Assembly (NCBI GenBank): GCA_963705155.1
Contig: CAVPJC010000006.1
Location: 1 to 64,000, forward strand
From: CAVPJC01 sp963705155
Lineage (GTDB): Bacteria > Chloroflexota > Anaerolineae > Anaerolineales > UBA4823
Length of the DNA: 64,000 nt
Direction of reading: 5' to 3'
In this document: piece by piece, positions 48,492 through 57,996 of the stretch
Layout: each line of letters starts with the position of its first letter
Numbering within the stretch: the first letter of the stretch is position 1
Notes under the pieces: generated by a model
What the model saw: only the letters and a program-made list of their open reading frames with translations
Told to the model about the DNA's origin: nothing
The model's database searches: none
Translations under genes and position numbers: made by a program

Positions 48492-48602
48492 AAATTACAT
48501 AATATCATAAAAACTACAAATTGCAAGCGAATAAGAAATGATTGAGACTGACGAACATTTTTAATCAACCCAGCAATCCAATGAATCTATGGAGACTTCG
48601 AG

Positions 48603-49424
48603 ATGATGAACCTTTTTGACCTGACTGGAAAAGTAGCTGTTGTAACCGGCGCGAGCGCCAAAGGGGGCATCGGTCATGCCGTATCGCTCACTTTTGCGCA
48701 ATACGGCGCAGACCTTATCGTTTCAGACATCGACGATGCCGGGGTTCAAGTCACCGCAGATGAAATCCGGGCCCTGGGACGCAAGGCAGTTGTGGCGCAT
48801 TGTGATATCTCCAACCCGACCGATGTCGAAAATTTATTCACTGAGGCCGACAAACATTTCGATCATATCGATATCCTGGTCAATGTGCCCTTCATCTTTC
48901 CAAGCCGGGTGCACCCGCATGAGCTGAAACTCGAAGACTGGAACAAAACCCTGGCCGTTTGCCTCACCGGATATATGCTGTGTTCGCAGCAGGCGATCCG
49001 CCGCATGCTCAAGCAGGAGCATGGCGGCAGCATCGTCAATGTGGGCTCAATTGCCGGGGCATCTGGTATGGGCCGCGGCAACTTCCCCTACAGCTGCGCC
49101 AAAGCCGGTGTTGGCCAACTGACCAAAGAGCTGGCAGTGGAGTATGCCAGGGATAAGATCCGCGTGAATGCCATCCTCCCGGCCCAGGTGCTGACGCCAG
49201 GTTTACGCCAGCTGCTTGAAGATCCGCGCTTCAGCGCGTCAATTCGCGCCAGAACGGAGTCCGGTATCCCAATGGGACGCTTATTGAACCCCGATGAAAT
49301 GGCCGGCCCCATACTTTTCCTGGCATCGGATGCAGCCAGCGCGGTGACCGGCGTGCAGCTGCCTGTGGATGGCGGAAATCTCGCCATGAATGCCGGCGGC
49401 AGTCACACCTGGCCGCAAGAATGA
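48603..49424 (+). CDS. Short-chain dehydrogenase/reductase
   Basis: A 273-residue SDR (start 48603 or the next codon 48606). TGASAKGGIGHAV cofactor loop, catalytic Ser in NVGSIAGAS, YSCAK (Tyr and Lys), and a C-terminal VDGG. In DILVNVPFIFPS the usual NNAG is replaced by NVPF, a change shared with the degraded copy at 38.4 kb, so the two form one subfamily. First gene of an operon with two URO-D proteins, a 2-hydroxyacid dehydrogenase and an FGGY kinase. Confidence 0.86.
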   Translation: MMNLFDLTGKVAVVTGASAKGGIGHAVSLTFAQYGADLIVSDIDDAGVQVTADEIRALGRKAVVAHCDISNPTDVENLFTEADKHFDHIDILVNVPFIFPSRVHPHELKLEDWNKTLAVCLTGYMLCSQQAIRRMLKQEHGGSIVNVGSIAGASGMGRGNFPYSCAKAGVGQLTKELAVEYARDKIRVNAILPAQVLTPGLRQLLEDPRFSASIRARTESGIPMGRLLNPDEMAGPILFLASDAASAVTGVQLPVDGGNLAMNAGGSHTWPQE

Positions 49425-49455
49425 CACCCGAACCTGCTCATCCCGGGAAACTCTC

Positions 49456-50692
49456 ATGACCGCCAGCCCAGCGCCCATGACTTCGCGAGAGCGTGTCCGC
49501 GCCGCCCTGACGCACCATGCGCCTGACCGCGTGCCGCGCGATCTGGGGGGTACGACGGCAACCGGGATCAATATCGTTGCCTATAAAAACCTGGTGGATT
49601 ACCTGGGCCTGGATGAACCCGTCACTCTGTTGAGTGACCGGGTTCGCCTGGCAGACCTTTCTCAGAGCATCCTGGCGCGTTTCAGAAGCGATACGCGCGG
49701 GATTATCCCGGGCGGCTCGTTCGGGGTGGGAACGCCCAATCCGGATGGAACCTTCACCGATGGGTACGGGTTGGTGCGCGCCCTGCCGGATGAAAGCGGC
49801 CACTGGTATGTCGTCAAATCGCCCCTGGTTGGCGAAATCTCCCGGCACACCATCAACGAGGCAGCCAAAAATTGGCCCAGCCCCGATGATCCCGTTTACA
49901 CGCAGGGCATCGCTGAGCTTGCTGCGCATTATCATAAAGACACCGATGCAGCCGTCATATTAAATTTACCCCTGGGGAGCATCCACATTGCTCAATGGCT
50001 GCGCGGTTTCGATAACTGGCTGATGGACCTGGTTCTGGATGTTGAGCTGAGTAACTATCTATTGGATGTGCTATTGGAGCGCTGGATGGAGGTCACCCGC
50101 CGCTTGATCAAAGCCATGGGCGGTATGGCGGACGCCATATTCTTCGCAGAAGATATTGCCTTCCAAAACGGCCCGATGGCTTCACCAAAGACCTACAAAC
50201 AGGTCATCCAACCCTATCAAAAAAAGGTCTTCAGGGCGGTGCAGAGCTGGTCTGACGCGCCGATCATCTACCACAACTGCGGATCGGTTACCTGGCAGAT
50301 TGACGAACTGATCGAGCTGGGAGTTGCGGCATTGAACCCGGTGCAGGTATCCGCGTATGATATGGGTGATACGGTCTCACTCAAGCAGCGTTTTGGCGAC
50401 CGGATGGCCTTCTGGGGCGGCGTTGACACCAGCCGTGTGCTGCCGTTCGGTGCCCGGGAAGACGTTTACAGCGAGGTCCATCAGGCGGGTGACCGATCTT
50501 AATCAAAACGGTGGTTATGTGCTCGCCTCAGTCCACAACATCCAGGCTGATGTGCCGCCAGAAAATATCTGCGCCATGTGGAACGCGGTCGATGAGATAT
50601 CTCCTATTGGCGCGCTTTCAGGATCAACCAACCAGCTCGAGCGGAGCAAATTTATCGCGATTGGAGAATTTACCAATGCCAGAACCCAGTGA
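49456..50692 (+). CDS. URO-D/MtaA-type methyltransferase homologue (one-base frameshift near the end)
   Basis: Start chosen at the ATG at 49456 (another is at 49477). N-terminus MTSRERVRAALTHHAPDRVPRDLGG, putative zinc motif YHNCGSV. The frame breaks near 50482; removing one base gives RRVTDLNQNGGYVLASVHNIQADVPPENI and a total of 412 codons. It overlaps the next gene by 17 bases. The protein is clearly a tandem duplicate of the following gene (DLGGT, INIVAY, WLRGFD-WLMDL in both). Confidence 0.8.
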
Positions 50693-51842
50693 GTGGATGA
50701 CGCCCAGAGAGCGGGTTATTGCCGCTCTTGAGCACCGCCAGCCTGACCGGGTGCCGCGTGACCTGGGGGGCACCTTTGTGACAGGCATCAATATTGTCGC
50801 ATACCGCAACCTGGTCCGGCATCTCGGGCTGAACGAGGAAGTGAGCATCCTGCGGGAGCGCATCCGCCATGCCCGCATCTCAGAAACAGTGCTGCAGCGC
50901 TTCAAGATCGACACGCGCATGCTGCTGCCAGGTATCGATTACGATGTGGGCAGGCCGAACGGGAACGGGACATTTACCGACCGGTTCGGGATTGTTCGCG
51001 CCCTGGCTGGCGAAGAAGGACACTGGTATATCACAGACGCCCCTTTGATGCAGGTTGATCTCACCCGGCAGGCCATCCAACAGGCTGCCAGAACCTGGCC
51101 TGACCCCACAGCGCCGGACGTGATCGAGGGCGTCGCTGAACGCGCTCGCTGGCTGCACCAAAATACGGATTACGCCGTCGTGCTCAATCTGCCGATCGGG
51201 TGTATCCACCAGGCCACCTGGCTGCGAGGCTTCGACCGCTGGCTGATGGATCTGGCGTTGGATATGGAAACAAGCATCTACTTGCTGGACTTGATCACAG
51301 AGCGCTTCCTGGAAATGTCCCGCCGGTTGATTGAAGCGGCGGGCGATAACTTCGATGTCCTGGCTTACGGCGATGATATTGCCATCTCCACGGGCCCGAT
51401 GATGTCCAGACGAATGTTCGATCAAATTGTCTTACCGTACGAAAAAAAGGTGTTCGATGCCCTTCGCGGCTGGACGGATGCAAAAATCATGTTCCACACC
51501 GATGGATCGGTTCTGTGGCATATTGATGAGCTGGCTGACATGGGCGTGGATGCATTGAACCCCGTTGAGGTGGGAGCAAAGGGCATGGATGATACCGCAG
51601 CTCTCAAGCAGCGTTTTGGAGAACGCATAGCCTTCTGGGGAGCGGTCGATACTGCCCGTGCGTTATCTATGGGAACGGCGCTAGATGTGCAAAACGAGGT
51701 CAGGCGGCGCATAGGGGATCTGGCGCAGGGCGGCGGCTATGTGCTCGCCACCGTCCACAACATCCTGGCGGAAGTCCCCCCGGAAAATATATGTGCAATC
51801 TGGGAAACAGCCGATGCAATTGAGCAGGAAATGACCAGATGA
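50676..51842 (+). CDS. URO-D/MtaA-type methyltransferase homologue lacking the zinc cysteine
   Basis: A 388-residue protein, start at 50676 with GGAG 9 bases upstream. MTPRERVIAALEHRQPDRVPRDLGG at the N-terminus. The zinc-type motif reads H274-T-D276 (FHTDGSV): the cysteine found in its neighbours is replaced by aspartate; the distal His (about 361, VHNIL) is kept. This may alter metal choice or remove methyltransferase activity. Adjacent to its likely duplicate. Confidence 0.82.
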   Translation: MPEPSEWMTPRERVIAALEHRQPDRVPRDLGGTFVTGINIVAYRNLVRHLGLNEEVSILRERIRHARISETVLQRFKIDTRMLLPGIDYDVGRPNGNGTFTDRFGIVRALAGEEGHWYITDAPLMQVDLTRQAIQQAARTWPDPTAPDVIEGVAERARWLHQNTDYAVVLNLPIGCIHQATWLRGFDRWLMDLALDMETSIYLLDLITERFLEMSRRLIEAAGDNFDVLAYGDDIAISTGPMMSRRMFDQIVLPYEKKVFDALRGWTDAKIMFHTDGSVLWHIDELADMGVDALNPVEVGAKGMDDTAALKQRFGERIAFWGAVDTARALSMGTALDVQNEVRRRIGDLAQGGGYVLATVHNILAEVPPENICAIWETADAIEQEMTR

Positions 51843-51900
51843 CCCATCCAAACAGGTACAATACGCCAGGATACCAACTGGCAAATCCAACGAGGTTTTT

Positions 51901-52888
51901 ATGGCAGAATCAAATTCCCGGGATGCATTAAAACGGTGCCGGATACTGGTCACCCCGACCTCTTTCGGGAAAGACAATCCATCTTTAAAAACCCGTCTCG
52001 AAATGTCGGTGGGCGAGGTGGTTTACAACCCAACGACACGCCCCTTAAAATCTTCGGAACTAATACCCCTGATTAAAGATATGGATGGCTTTATTGCCGG
52101 TTTGGACGAGATCGACCATTCGGTCATCCAGGCTGGCAACCGGCTGCGTGTCATTGCCCGCTATGGAGTGGGCATCGACCGGGTAGACCTGGCAGCAGCC
52201 ACCCAGCGAGGCATCACGGTCACCATTACGCCGGGCGCCAATTCTGTGGCTGTCGCTGAGCTGACCATCGGCCTGATGCTGACCCTTGCCCGCCAGATAT
52301 GTCTTGCCGGTCAGGCTACCCGCCGTGGTGAATGGCCGCGTTTTAATGGAATTGGTTTAAATGGCAAAACCGTTGGCCTGATTGGCCTGGGAGCGATCGG
52401 AAAAGAGGTGGCGCGCCGGCTGTTGGCTTTTGGATGCCGCGGTGCTGGCAACAGACCCCCAGGTGCGCCAATCCGATGCAGATCAATTCAATGTGCGCCT
52501 GGTAACGCTTGCAGAGCTCCTGCCGCAAGCTGATATCATCTCGCTGCATGCGCCGGTGCTACCAGAAACCCACCGGCTGGTGAATCGGGAATTTCTGGAA
52601 CACCTTAAAAAGGGGGCGCTTCTCATCAACACTGCCCGCGGCGAGTTGACGGATGAAAGCGCTCTGTTGGACGCCTTGAATAACGGCCAGCTGCGGGGCG
52701 CCGCCCTGGATTGTATGAGCACGGAGCCGCCCGACCCGCACAATCCCTTGCTGCAGCTCCCCCAGGTGATCGTCACCCCGCATATGGGATCGCATACCGA
52801 CGAAGCCACCAACCAGATGGGAGAAATGGCAATGGCAGACTGCCTGGCGATCCTCTCCGGGCAAAAGCCTGCCCATCCGGTCAATTGA
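51901..52888 (+). CDS. D-2-hydroxyacid dehydrogenase (one-base frameshift)
   Basis: Phosphoglycerate-dehydrogenase-like protein: VIARYGVGIDRVDL substrate loop, GLIGLGAIGKEVA cofactor motif, catalytic Arg in INTARGELTD, Glu in STEPPDPH and His in VTPHMGSH. The frame breaks near 52428-52431; removing one T from TTTT gives LLALDAAVLATDPQ and 329 codons. Fourth gene of the SDR operon, paralogous to the dehydrogenase at 27.1-28.1 kb. Confidence 0.85.
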
Positions 52889-52915
52889 TGGGTACTCAGT
52901 TCGCCTGAAGGACAA

Positions 52916-54467
52916 ATGGACAATTCTGGGTGTGAGGCCTGGTTCCTGGGCGTAGATCTTGGCACAGGCAGTTGCAAGAGCATCATCGCGGATGAAAATG
53001 CGCGAGTTTTAGGGTTCGGTTCCGGCGAGTATGTTGCGGCAAGCACACACGAAAAATGGCAGGAACAAGACCCGCGTGCCGTGCTGGACGGAATGATCCA
53101 CTCTGTCCGGCAAGCGCTTGATCAGGCCGGGGTTACCCCGCAAGCCTGCCAGGGAATGAGCATCGGCGGCGCGCTGCATACCCTGATCGCCCTGGACCGG
53201 CGCGGCAAACCCATCACCGGTGTGAGCACCTGGGCAGACGACCGGGCGGTTGAACAGGCGCAGCACATCCGCAAGACCCCTCTGGCTGAGGAGCTCTACC
53301 AACAAACCGGCTGCCCTGCTCACGCCATGTATCCTTTGTATAAACTGCTGTGGTTGAGGGCAAACGCGCCCGGCGTTTTCCAAAAAGCTTCGCGTTTCCT
53401 TAACCGCCAAGGAATATGTCTACTCACAGCTGACCGGCCAATACCTGGTGGATTGCGGCATTGCATCCGGGTCTGGCTTATTAAATATTCACAGCCTCGA
53501 CTGGAACCCCACATCTCTGGATCTGGCGGGCATCACCCCGCAGCAGCTTTCCACCCTGGCGGATGGGCGGACGACGCTCCCCGGTTTAAGAAAAGAACTG
53601 GCTCAGAAGATGGGGCTGTCCTCAGAAACGCCAGTAGTCCTGGGATCGTCTGATGCAGCTAATTCGACGATTGGGGTGGGGGCTGTCCACCCCTGGCAGG
53701 CCACCTTGATGATCGGCACGAGCGGGGCTTTGCGAGTCATTTCACCTCAACCGGCTTTGGACCCCAAAGCGCGCATGTGGTGTTATGCTGTAGATCGAAA
53801 ATATTGGCTGGTGGGCGGCGCGATCAACAATGGCGGCATCGCGCTTTCCTGGCTGCGCGATATCCTCAACCAGGCGGCAGCGAAATTACCTGTCAGCGCT
53901 CAACTCTCGTTTGATGACATCCTGGACCTTGCCGGGCAATCGGCGCCAGGTTCGGCAGGCCTGATCTGCCTGCCTTTTTTTGCTGGCGAGCGCAGCCCCT
54001 ATTGGAATCCAAATGCGCAGGCAGCATTTTTTGGAATGACTCTGCAGCACAATATCAACCATCTCGCGCGCGCCCTCCTGGAGGGGATTGCCTACCGGTT
54101 CCGCAGCATTCACGATATTTTGCGTGGCAATATCGGGGAGTTCAGCCATATTCGCGCCTCGGGTGGGTTTACAAAATCACCGCTGTGGCTGCAGATGATG
54201 GCCGACACCCTGGGTCAGGAGCTGTTGGTTCCGGTTGAAGGAGAGACATCCAGCCTGGGAGCGGCCATTTGGGCCATGCTCGGCGCCGGTGTCCTCTCTG
54301 CCTGGGAAGATGCGACAAACCTGATCCGAATCGAGAAAACGGTGAAACCGGTTGCAGAACAGGCAAACATCTACAACCGGTATTATGCCGTCTACCGTGA
54401 TCTCTATACCGCCCTGGAACCCTGTTTTGATCAAATAGCCCTGGCGCGCAAACAAATCGGTGAGTGA
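52916..54467 (+). CDS. FGGY-family carbohydrate kinase, gluconokinase-like (one-base frameshift)
   Basis: FGGY kinase of about 516 residues. GVDLGTGSCKS phosphate motif and GVSTWADDRA in the first half. The second half holds IGTSGALRV, VGGAINNGG, FFAGERSPYWNPNAQAAFFGM and ASGGFTKSPLW; these resemble gluconokinase-type members. The frame breaks at 53402-53403; removing one A from AA gives FLTAKEYVYSQL and 517 codons. It would phosphorylate a sugar or sugar acid. Last gene of the operon. Confidence 0.84.
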
Positions 54468-54559
54468 TCTACCCAATCAGGGGATTCCAGATCCGGCCGG
54501 GCAGGCACAAAGCAGGCAGCCTCTCGGGCGCAGCGGCCATTAAAATCCCAACGGACAGA

Positions 54560-55255
54560 TCAAGAAGTTGGCGTGGGCGTACGCGTTGGCGTGGGTGTGC
54601 GCGTGGGCGTTGGAGTGCGCGTGGGGGGAGCAGGAATTGTTATTTTGAGGTAAACGGGTTCCTTAAAGTTGCTGCGGCTTGGGTCTGACAACACCCAGTC
54701 GCTGCGATAATTTCCCGGGGTGGCAGGCGCCTTCATCAAGATGGTTATGTCCACTGTTTCGCCCGGCAGCACTTCTTCGACCAGGGGGATTTCCGTGGGT
54801 GCGCCAAACCTTTCACCGCTGAAGTAACGGAACAGATAGTTGACCGTCCAGGTGGCGGTGCCCACGTTTTTCAGCCGCCAGGTCATCGTAAAGGTCTCGC
54901 CGGGTGCGAGAAGGGTGTCATCTGCCACAGTTTGGGAAACCCATTGAGCTCGATTTGTGCCTGTAATTGGCGTCCCACTCGAAAGGGTTGCCGTGACACT
55001 GGGCGAGGCGGTGATTTCCTGGGTCGGGGTGGGGCTGGGGGGCGTTGTCGCGGTCAGGCTTGGGATGGGGGTGATCGAGGGCGTCAGCGCCAGTGCATGA
55101 GCCACCTCTGCATAGACCGTCGCAGCGACTTCTGTGCGGAAGGGGTTCAAGTCCGGGGTAGGGGTGCTGGTTGCAGCCGGGGAAGAGCAGGCTGCTAACC
55201 CGAGCAGGCACACGAGCATCCCGATGGTTCCAAGTGTTCTTATTTTGTGTGACAT
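54560..55255 (-). CDS. Lipoprotein with NBR1-type Ig domain and Thr-Pro repeat tail
   Basis: 231 residues. Signal peptide with lipobox LGLAAC, a Thr/Pro/Ser linker, then a ~105-residue domain with TMTWRLKNVGTATWTVNY and APATPGNYRSDWVL, the pattern of the NBR1-like Ig domain found on many Chloroflexota exported proteins. It ends in three repeats of RTPTPT. The C-terminal repeats correspond to a short GC-rich tandem repeat in the DNA (54570-54620). Extracellular, lipid-anchored; binding partner unknown. Confidence 0.78.
   Translation of the reverse strand: MSHKIRTLGTIGMLVCLLGLAACSSPAATSTPTPDLNPFRTEVAATVYAEVAHALALTPSITPIPSLTATTPPSPTPTQEITASPSVTATLSSGTPITGTNRAQWVSQTVADDTLLAPGETFTMTWRLKNVGTATWTVNYLFRYFSGERFGAPTEIPLVEEVLPGETVDITILMKAPATPGNYRSDWVLSDPSRSNFKEPVYLKITIPAPPTRTPTPTRTPTPTRTPTPTS
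54570..54622. repeat. Short degenerate tandem repeat coding for Thr-Pro tail
   Basis: Repeated GCGTGGGCGT/GCGTTGGCGT units in the last codons of the NBR1-domain lipoprotein gene. Prone to slippage. Confidence 0.6.
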
Positions 55256-55376
55256 CAGGCTTTTCCTTTGTAGATACGGGCAAACATGCCGCCCGTCATG
55301 GGGATTCTCCTGTATTGATTCTGCGTTGGCAACCGGAAATTGTCAAGGGTCATCCGGATCAGTGAAAACCGGGTTT

Positions 55377-56165
55377 TTATCGGGCAATACTGCGAGCGGC
55401 ATCCATAAAGCGGGTAATCCGATCAAGATCCCAGAGAACCAGATCTCCATTGCCAGCATTTGGATGTTTCAAAGAGCTGCTCACAATCACACCATCTGCA
55501 TGGGAGAGCGCTTGCGCCACGTTCTCCGCATCGACACTGCCGCCGATCAAGAGCGGCTTTTTCACGCCGGCGCGCTGCACATCGGCCACATATTCCAGGG
55601 ATTCTCGAAAGCTCGACCCGGTCAGAATCAATGCGTCTGCACCCGTATTCACCGCCCAGCCGGAAGCCTGCGAGATGGGGATTTCTAAAAGCGAACGCCC
55701 GGTCCGGTCGTGGACATCGGCCAGAATGCGGATGTCGGGGCGTCCGAGGCTGCGGCGATATTCAACCGCTTCAATCCCGCACCCCTGCTGAACCCCTGGA
55801 GATTTGAGCATGGCGCCAACAAAAACTTTCAAACGCACAAAGGTTGCGCCGCATGCATGCGCAACCGCCAGAGATGCAAACGGATCGTGAGCCTCGATGA
55901 TAATCCCGAGCTCAACCTGGGGGTACTCCCGGTGCGCCAATCGCCCCAAGGAGGCCATAATCGTCAAAATTTCCGGCCTGGCCCGCCCTGAATTCAGAGT
56001 TTCATCCTGAAGAATGACCGCCGGAATTCCTCCCGCAGCAAATACCGCCAGGTTTTGAAGCAAATAATCCTCGAGCAGCGCCATCGACGGCAGCTTACCA
56101 ACCGTGAATGGGGGCAGGTGAAGTGCTGCAATCACCCAGGGAACTTTAGCAGGGAAACTGGACAT
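55377..56165 (-). CDS. BtpA/SgcQ-family TIM-barrel protein
   Basis: 262 residues. VIAALHLPPF at the start corresponds to the VIGMVHLPPL motif of the family; GADALILTG, PLLIGGSV and ADGVIVSSSLK match the C-terminal blocks. BtpA is linked to photosystem I stability in cyanobacteria, whereas SgcQ-like homologues sit in sugar operons and are of uncertain activity. Next to a divergent aldolase-like gene; a nucleoside- or sugar-phosphate role is possible but not shown. Confidence 0.8.
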   Translation of the reverse strand: MSSFPAKVPWVIAALHLPPFTVGKLPSMALLEDYLLQNLAVFAAGGIPAVILQDETLNSGRARPEILTIMASLGRLAHREYPQVELGIIIEAHDPFASLAVAHACGATFVRLKVFVGAMLKSPGVQQGCGIEAVEYRRSLGRPDIRILADVHDRTGRSLLEIPISQASGWAVNTGADALILTGSSFRESLEYVADVQRAGVKKPLLIGGSVDAENVAQALSHADGVIVSSSLKHPNAGNGDLVLWDLDRITRFMDAARSIAR

Positions 56166-56329
56166 ATTGGATACCTTTCTGGTTCGTTTTTGCCCTTCCA
56201 GACTACCGAAATTGAGTAGGGGGAAGATTGCGCTCAGATATTATAGCACCCGCTGTAAGAACGACATGGTAAGATACCGTACAGCTACTCATTATTTCTT
56301 TAGAGATCAAAAAAGGCAAAATCGATCCT

Positions 56330-57073
56330 ATGTCAATTGGAAAGCAGATTCGCTTATCAGGCTGGATGAAAAACGGGCGCAGCTTCTTGATCGCCTTTGA
56401 TGAAATCATACCCAGAGGGTACCATGCCGCCCTGATGGATCCAGGACAGTGGATCGATTGGTTAACCACCGGCCTGGCAGATGGCCTGGTTCTGCATGCT
56501 GGCACAGCCATCAACAACGCCCAGCTTCTCACCCGCGGGTGCCCATGGATCATGAAGTTGACCACAAACTCGGCCTATGCCAGCGACCGCAGCGTTCGCG
56601 GCCGGATCGGAACGGTGGAACATGCATTGGCTTTGGGCGCCAGTGGCGTGGCTGTCAATATATTCGTCGGCACTGCTTTCGAACAGCAGCACTTTGATCA
56701 CCTGACCGTAGTGGTTGAGGCGGGTGAGCGCTGGGGAATGCCCGTGATCGCATTCATCAACCCACCGGTAACCCTCCAGTTCGATCCCGAGGCCCTGGCT
56801 TATGCCTGCCGAATTGGCGCAGAGCTGGGCGCCGATGTTGTCAAGACCGATTTCAGCGGCTCCGCAGAAAGCTTTCAAAAGGTGACCCAATACTGCCCGG
56901 TTCCTGTCCTGGTTGAAGATACCCCGCTGTCGAGCGATGCTCAGGGCACACTGGAAACAGTTCAAGGGGCAATCGCAGGCGGCGGGGCAGGTGTTCTTTT
57001 TGGCCGCAGGGTGTGGGGAGATGCAGATGGAAAAAGCGTCGCCGCCAGGATAAGACACATCATTCACCCCTGA
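56330..57073 (+). CDS. DeoC/LsrF-type class I aldolase family protein
   Basis: 247 residues with the barrel pattern of archaeal-type fructose-bisphosphate aldolase, LsrF and related enzymes: FLIAFDEIIPRG at the start, GRIGTVEHALALGASGVAVNIF, Schiff-base Lys in ADVVKTDFSG, GGAGVLFGRRVW at the phosphate site. It would split or transfer a ketose phosphate. It lies just before the GntR/SIS/PfkB operon and may belong to the same pathway, although a separate promoter follows it. Confidence 0.78.
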   Translation: MSIGKQIRLSGWMKNGRSFLIAFDEIIPRGYHAALMDPGQWIDWLTTGLADGLVLHAGTAINNAQLLTRGCPWIMKLTTNSAYASDRSVRGRIGTVEHALALGASGVAVNIFVGTAFEQQHFDHLTVVVEAGERWGMPVIAFINPPVTLQFDPEALAYACRIGAELGADVVKTDFSGSAESFQKVTQYCPVPVLVEDTPLSSDAQGTLETVQGAIAGGGAGVLFGRRVWGDADGKSVAARIRHIIHP

Positions 57074-57147
57074 ATCAGCCGGCCAATCGTCCAATTTTTG
57101 GATAGGCTCTATGAGCAAATCGAAGCCGGGTTTGCGGAAATATTAAT

Positions 57148-57176
57148 TTGACAAACAGGGCATTTCTGCATACAAT
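57148..57176 (+). promoter_or_regulatory. Promoter of GntR/SIS/PfkB/ABC operon
   Basis: TTGACA (57148-57153), 17-base spacer, TACAAT (57171-57176), immediately before the operator at 57182-57207. Confidence 0.7.
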
Positions 57177-57181
57177 TCATT

Positions 57182-57207
57182 TGTACACTTATCCGCACAA
57201 GTGTACA
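57182..57207. promoter_or_regulatory. Operator for HutC-type GntR regulator
   Basis: TGTACACTT, 8 bases, AAGTGTACA: a perfect 9-bp inverted repeat just downstream of the -10 box and 10 bases before the GntR start. The position fits autorepression. Confidence 0.7.
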
Positions 57208-57217
57208 GGATGAAAAT

Positions 57218-57958
57218 ATGCTAAATCCACCTCAGCAACTTAACCGGCAAAGTCCATTGGCGCTCTACTACCAACTTAAGCACATCCTCCTTGCTCAGAT
57301 TGATAGCGGAGCGTATCAGGACGGAGATCGTTTGCCTTCAGAGTACGATCTCACGAAGCAGTATAAAGTCAGCCGCCACGTTGTCCGGCAGGCGCTTAAA
57401 GATCTCATCGCCGAGGGCAGGATTGTTGCACAACAGGGGGCCGGTTATTTTGTCAATAAAAAACGCTACCGGAAGGCGCTCCCAAAACTGAGCAGCCATA
57501 CCAACAGCATGTCAGGCCTGGGCCGCTCGACCCAAACCCTGGTGGTCTCCCAAAAAATTGCCAGCCCCCCGGATTTTGTTGCTGCAAGTTTGCTGGCGCC
57601 CGGGGAAAATCAGGCCATTTTTCTCGAACGAGTCAGTTATCTGGATGACGAACCCGTTTGTATGATCCGGGCTTATTACCCTTTGAAATATTCCCCGGTG
57701 CTGCTCAATGTTGATCTGAATAACAAATCAATCTATTCCATTTTACAAAACTGCTGTTCGATCATCCCGAAGCGGGCAGAAACGATCGTCTCTGTTGTTT
57801 TTGCTGATGAGGTGCAAAGCCAGCTGTTAAGTATTCGGGAGGGTATGCCCTTATTGCATCTGGGCAGCTTTACCTGGTCGGAGAACGGCGAGCTGTTCGA
57901 ATACAGCTCGGGGTATTACCGGATCGATCGCTTCGAATTAGAGCTAGAGCAAACATAA
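57218..57958 (+). CDS. GntR-family regulator, HutC/UTRA type
   Basis: 246 residues. Winged-helix domain (about 1-78): LALYYQLKHILLAQIDSGAY, DRLPSEYDLTKQYKVSRHVVRQAL. UTRA ligand domain (about 95-240): FLERVSYLDDEPVCMIRAYYPL and a C-terminal YSSGYYRIDRF. UTRA regulators usually sense sugar phosphates or related metabolites. It heads the operon and probably binds the palindrome in its own promoter. Resembles FrlR-type regulators in context. Confidence 0.9.
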   Translation: MLNPPQQLNRQSPLALYYQLKHILLAQIDSGAYQDGDRLPSEYDLTKQYKVSRHVVRQALKDLIAEGRIVAQQGAGYFVNKKRYRKALPKLSSHTNSMSGLGRSTQTLVVSQKIASPPDFVAASLLAPGENQAIFLERVSYLDDEPVCMIRAYYPLKYSPVLLNVDLNNKSIYSILQNCCSIIPKRAETIVSVVFADEVQSQLLSIREGMPLLHLGSFTWSENGELFEYSSGYYRIDRFELELEQT

Positions 57959-57996
57959 ATCCATTGCTGAAAACAGGAACTCAAGGGACATATCAT

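Noticed and set aside
54570..54622. CRISPR-like or regulatory repeat
   Set aside because: Units are about 10 bases with no spacers and encode the Thr-Pro tail of a lipoprotein.
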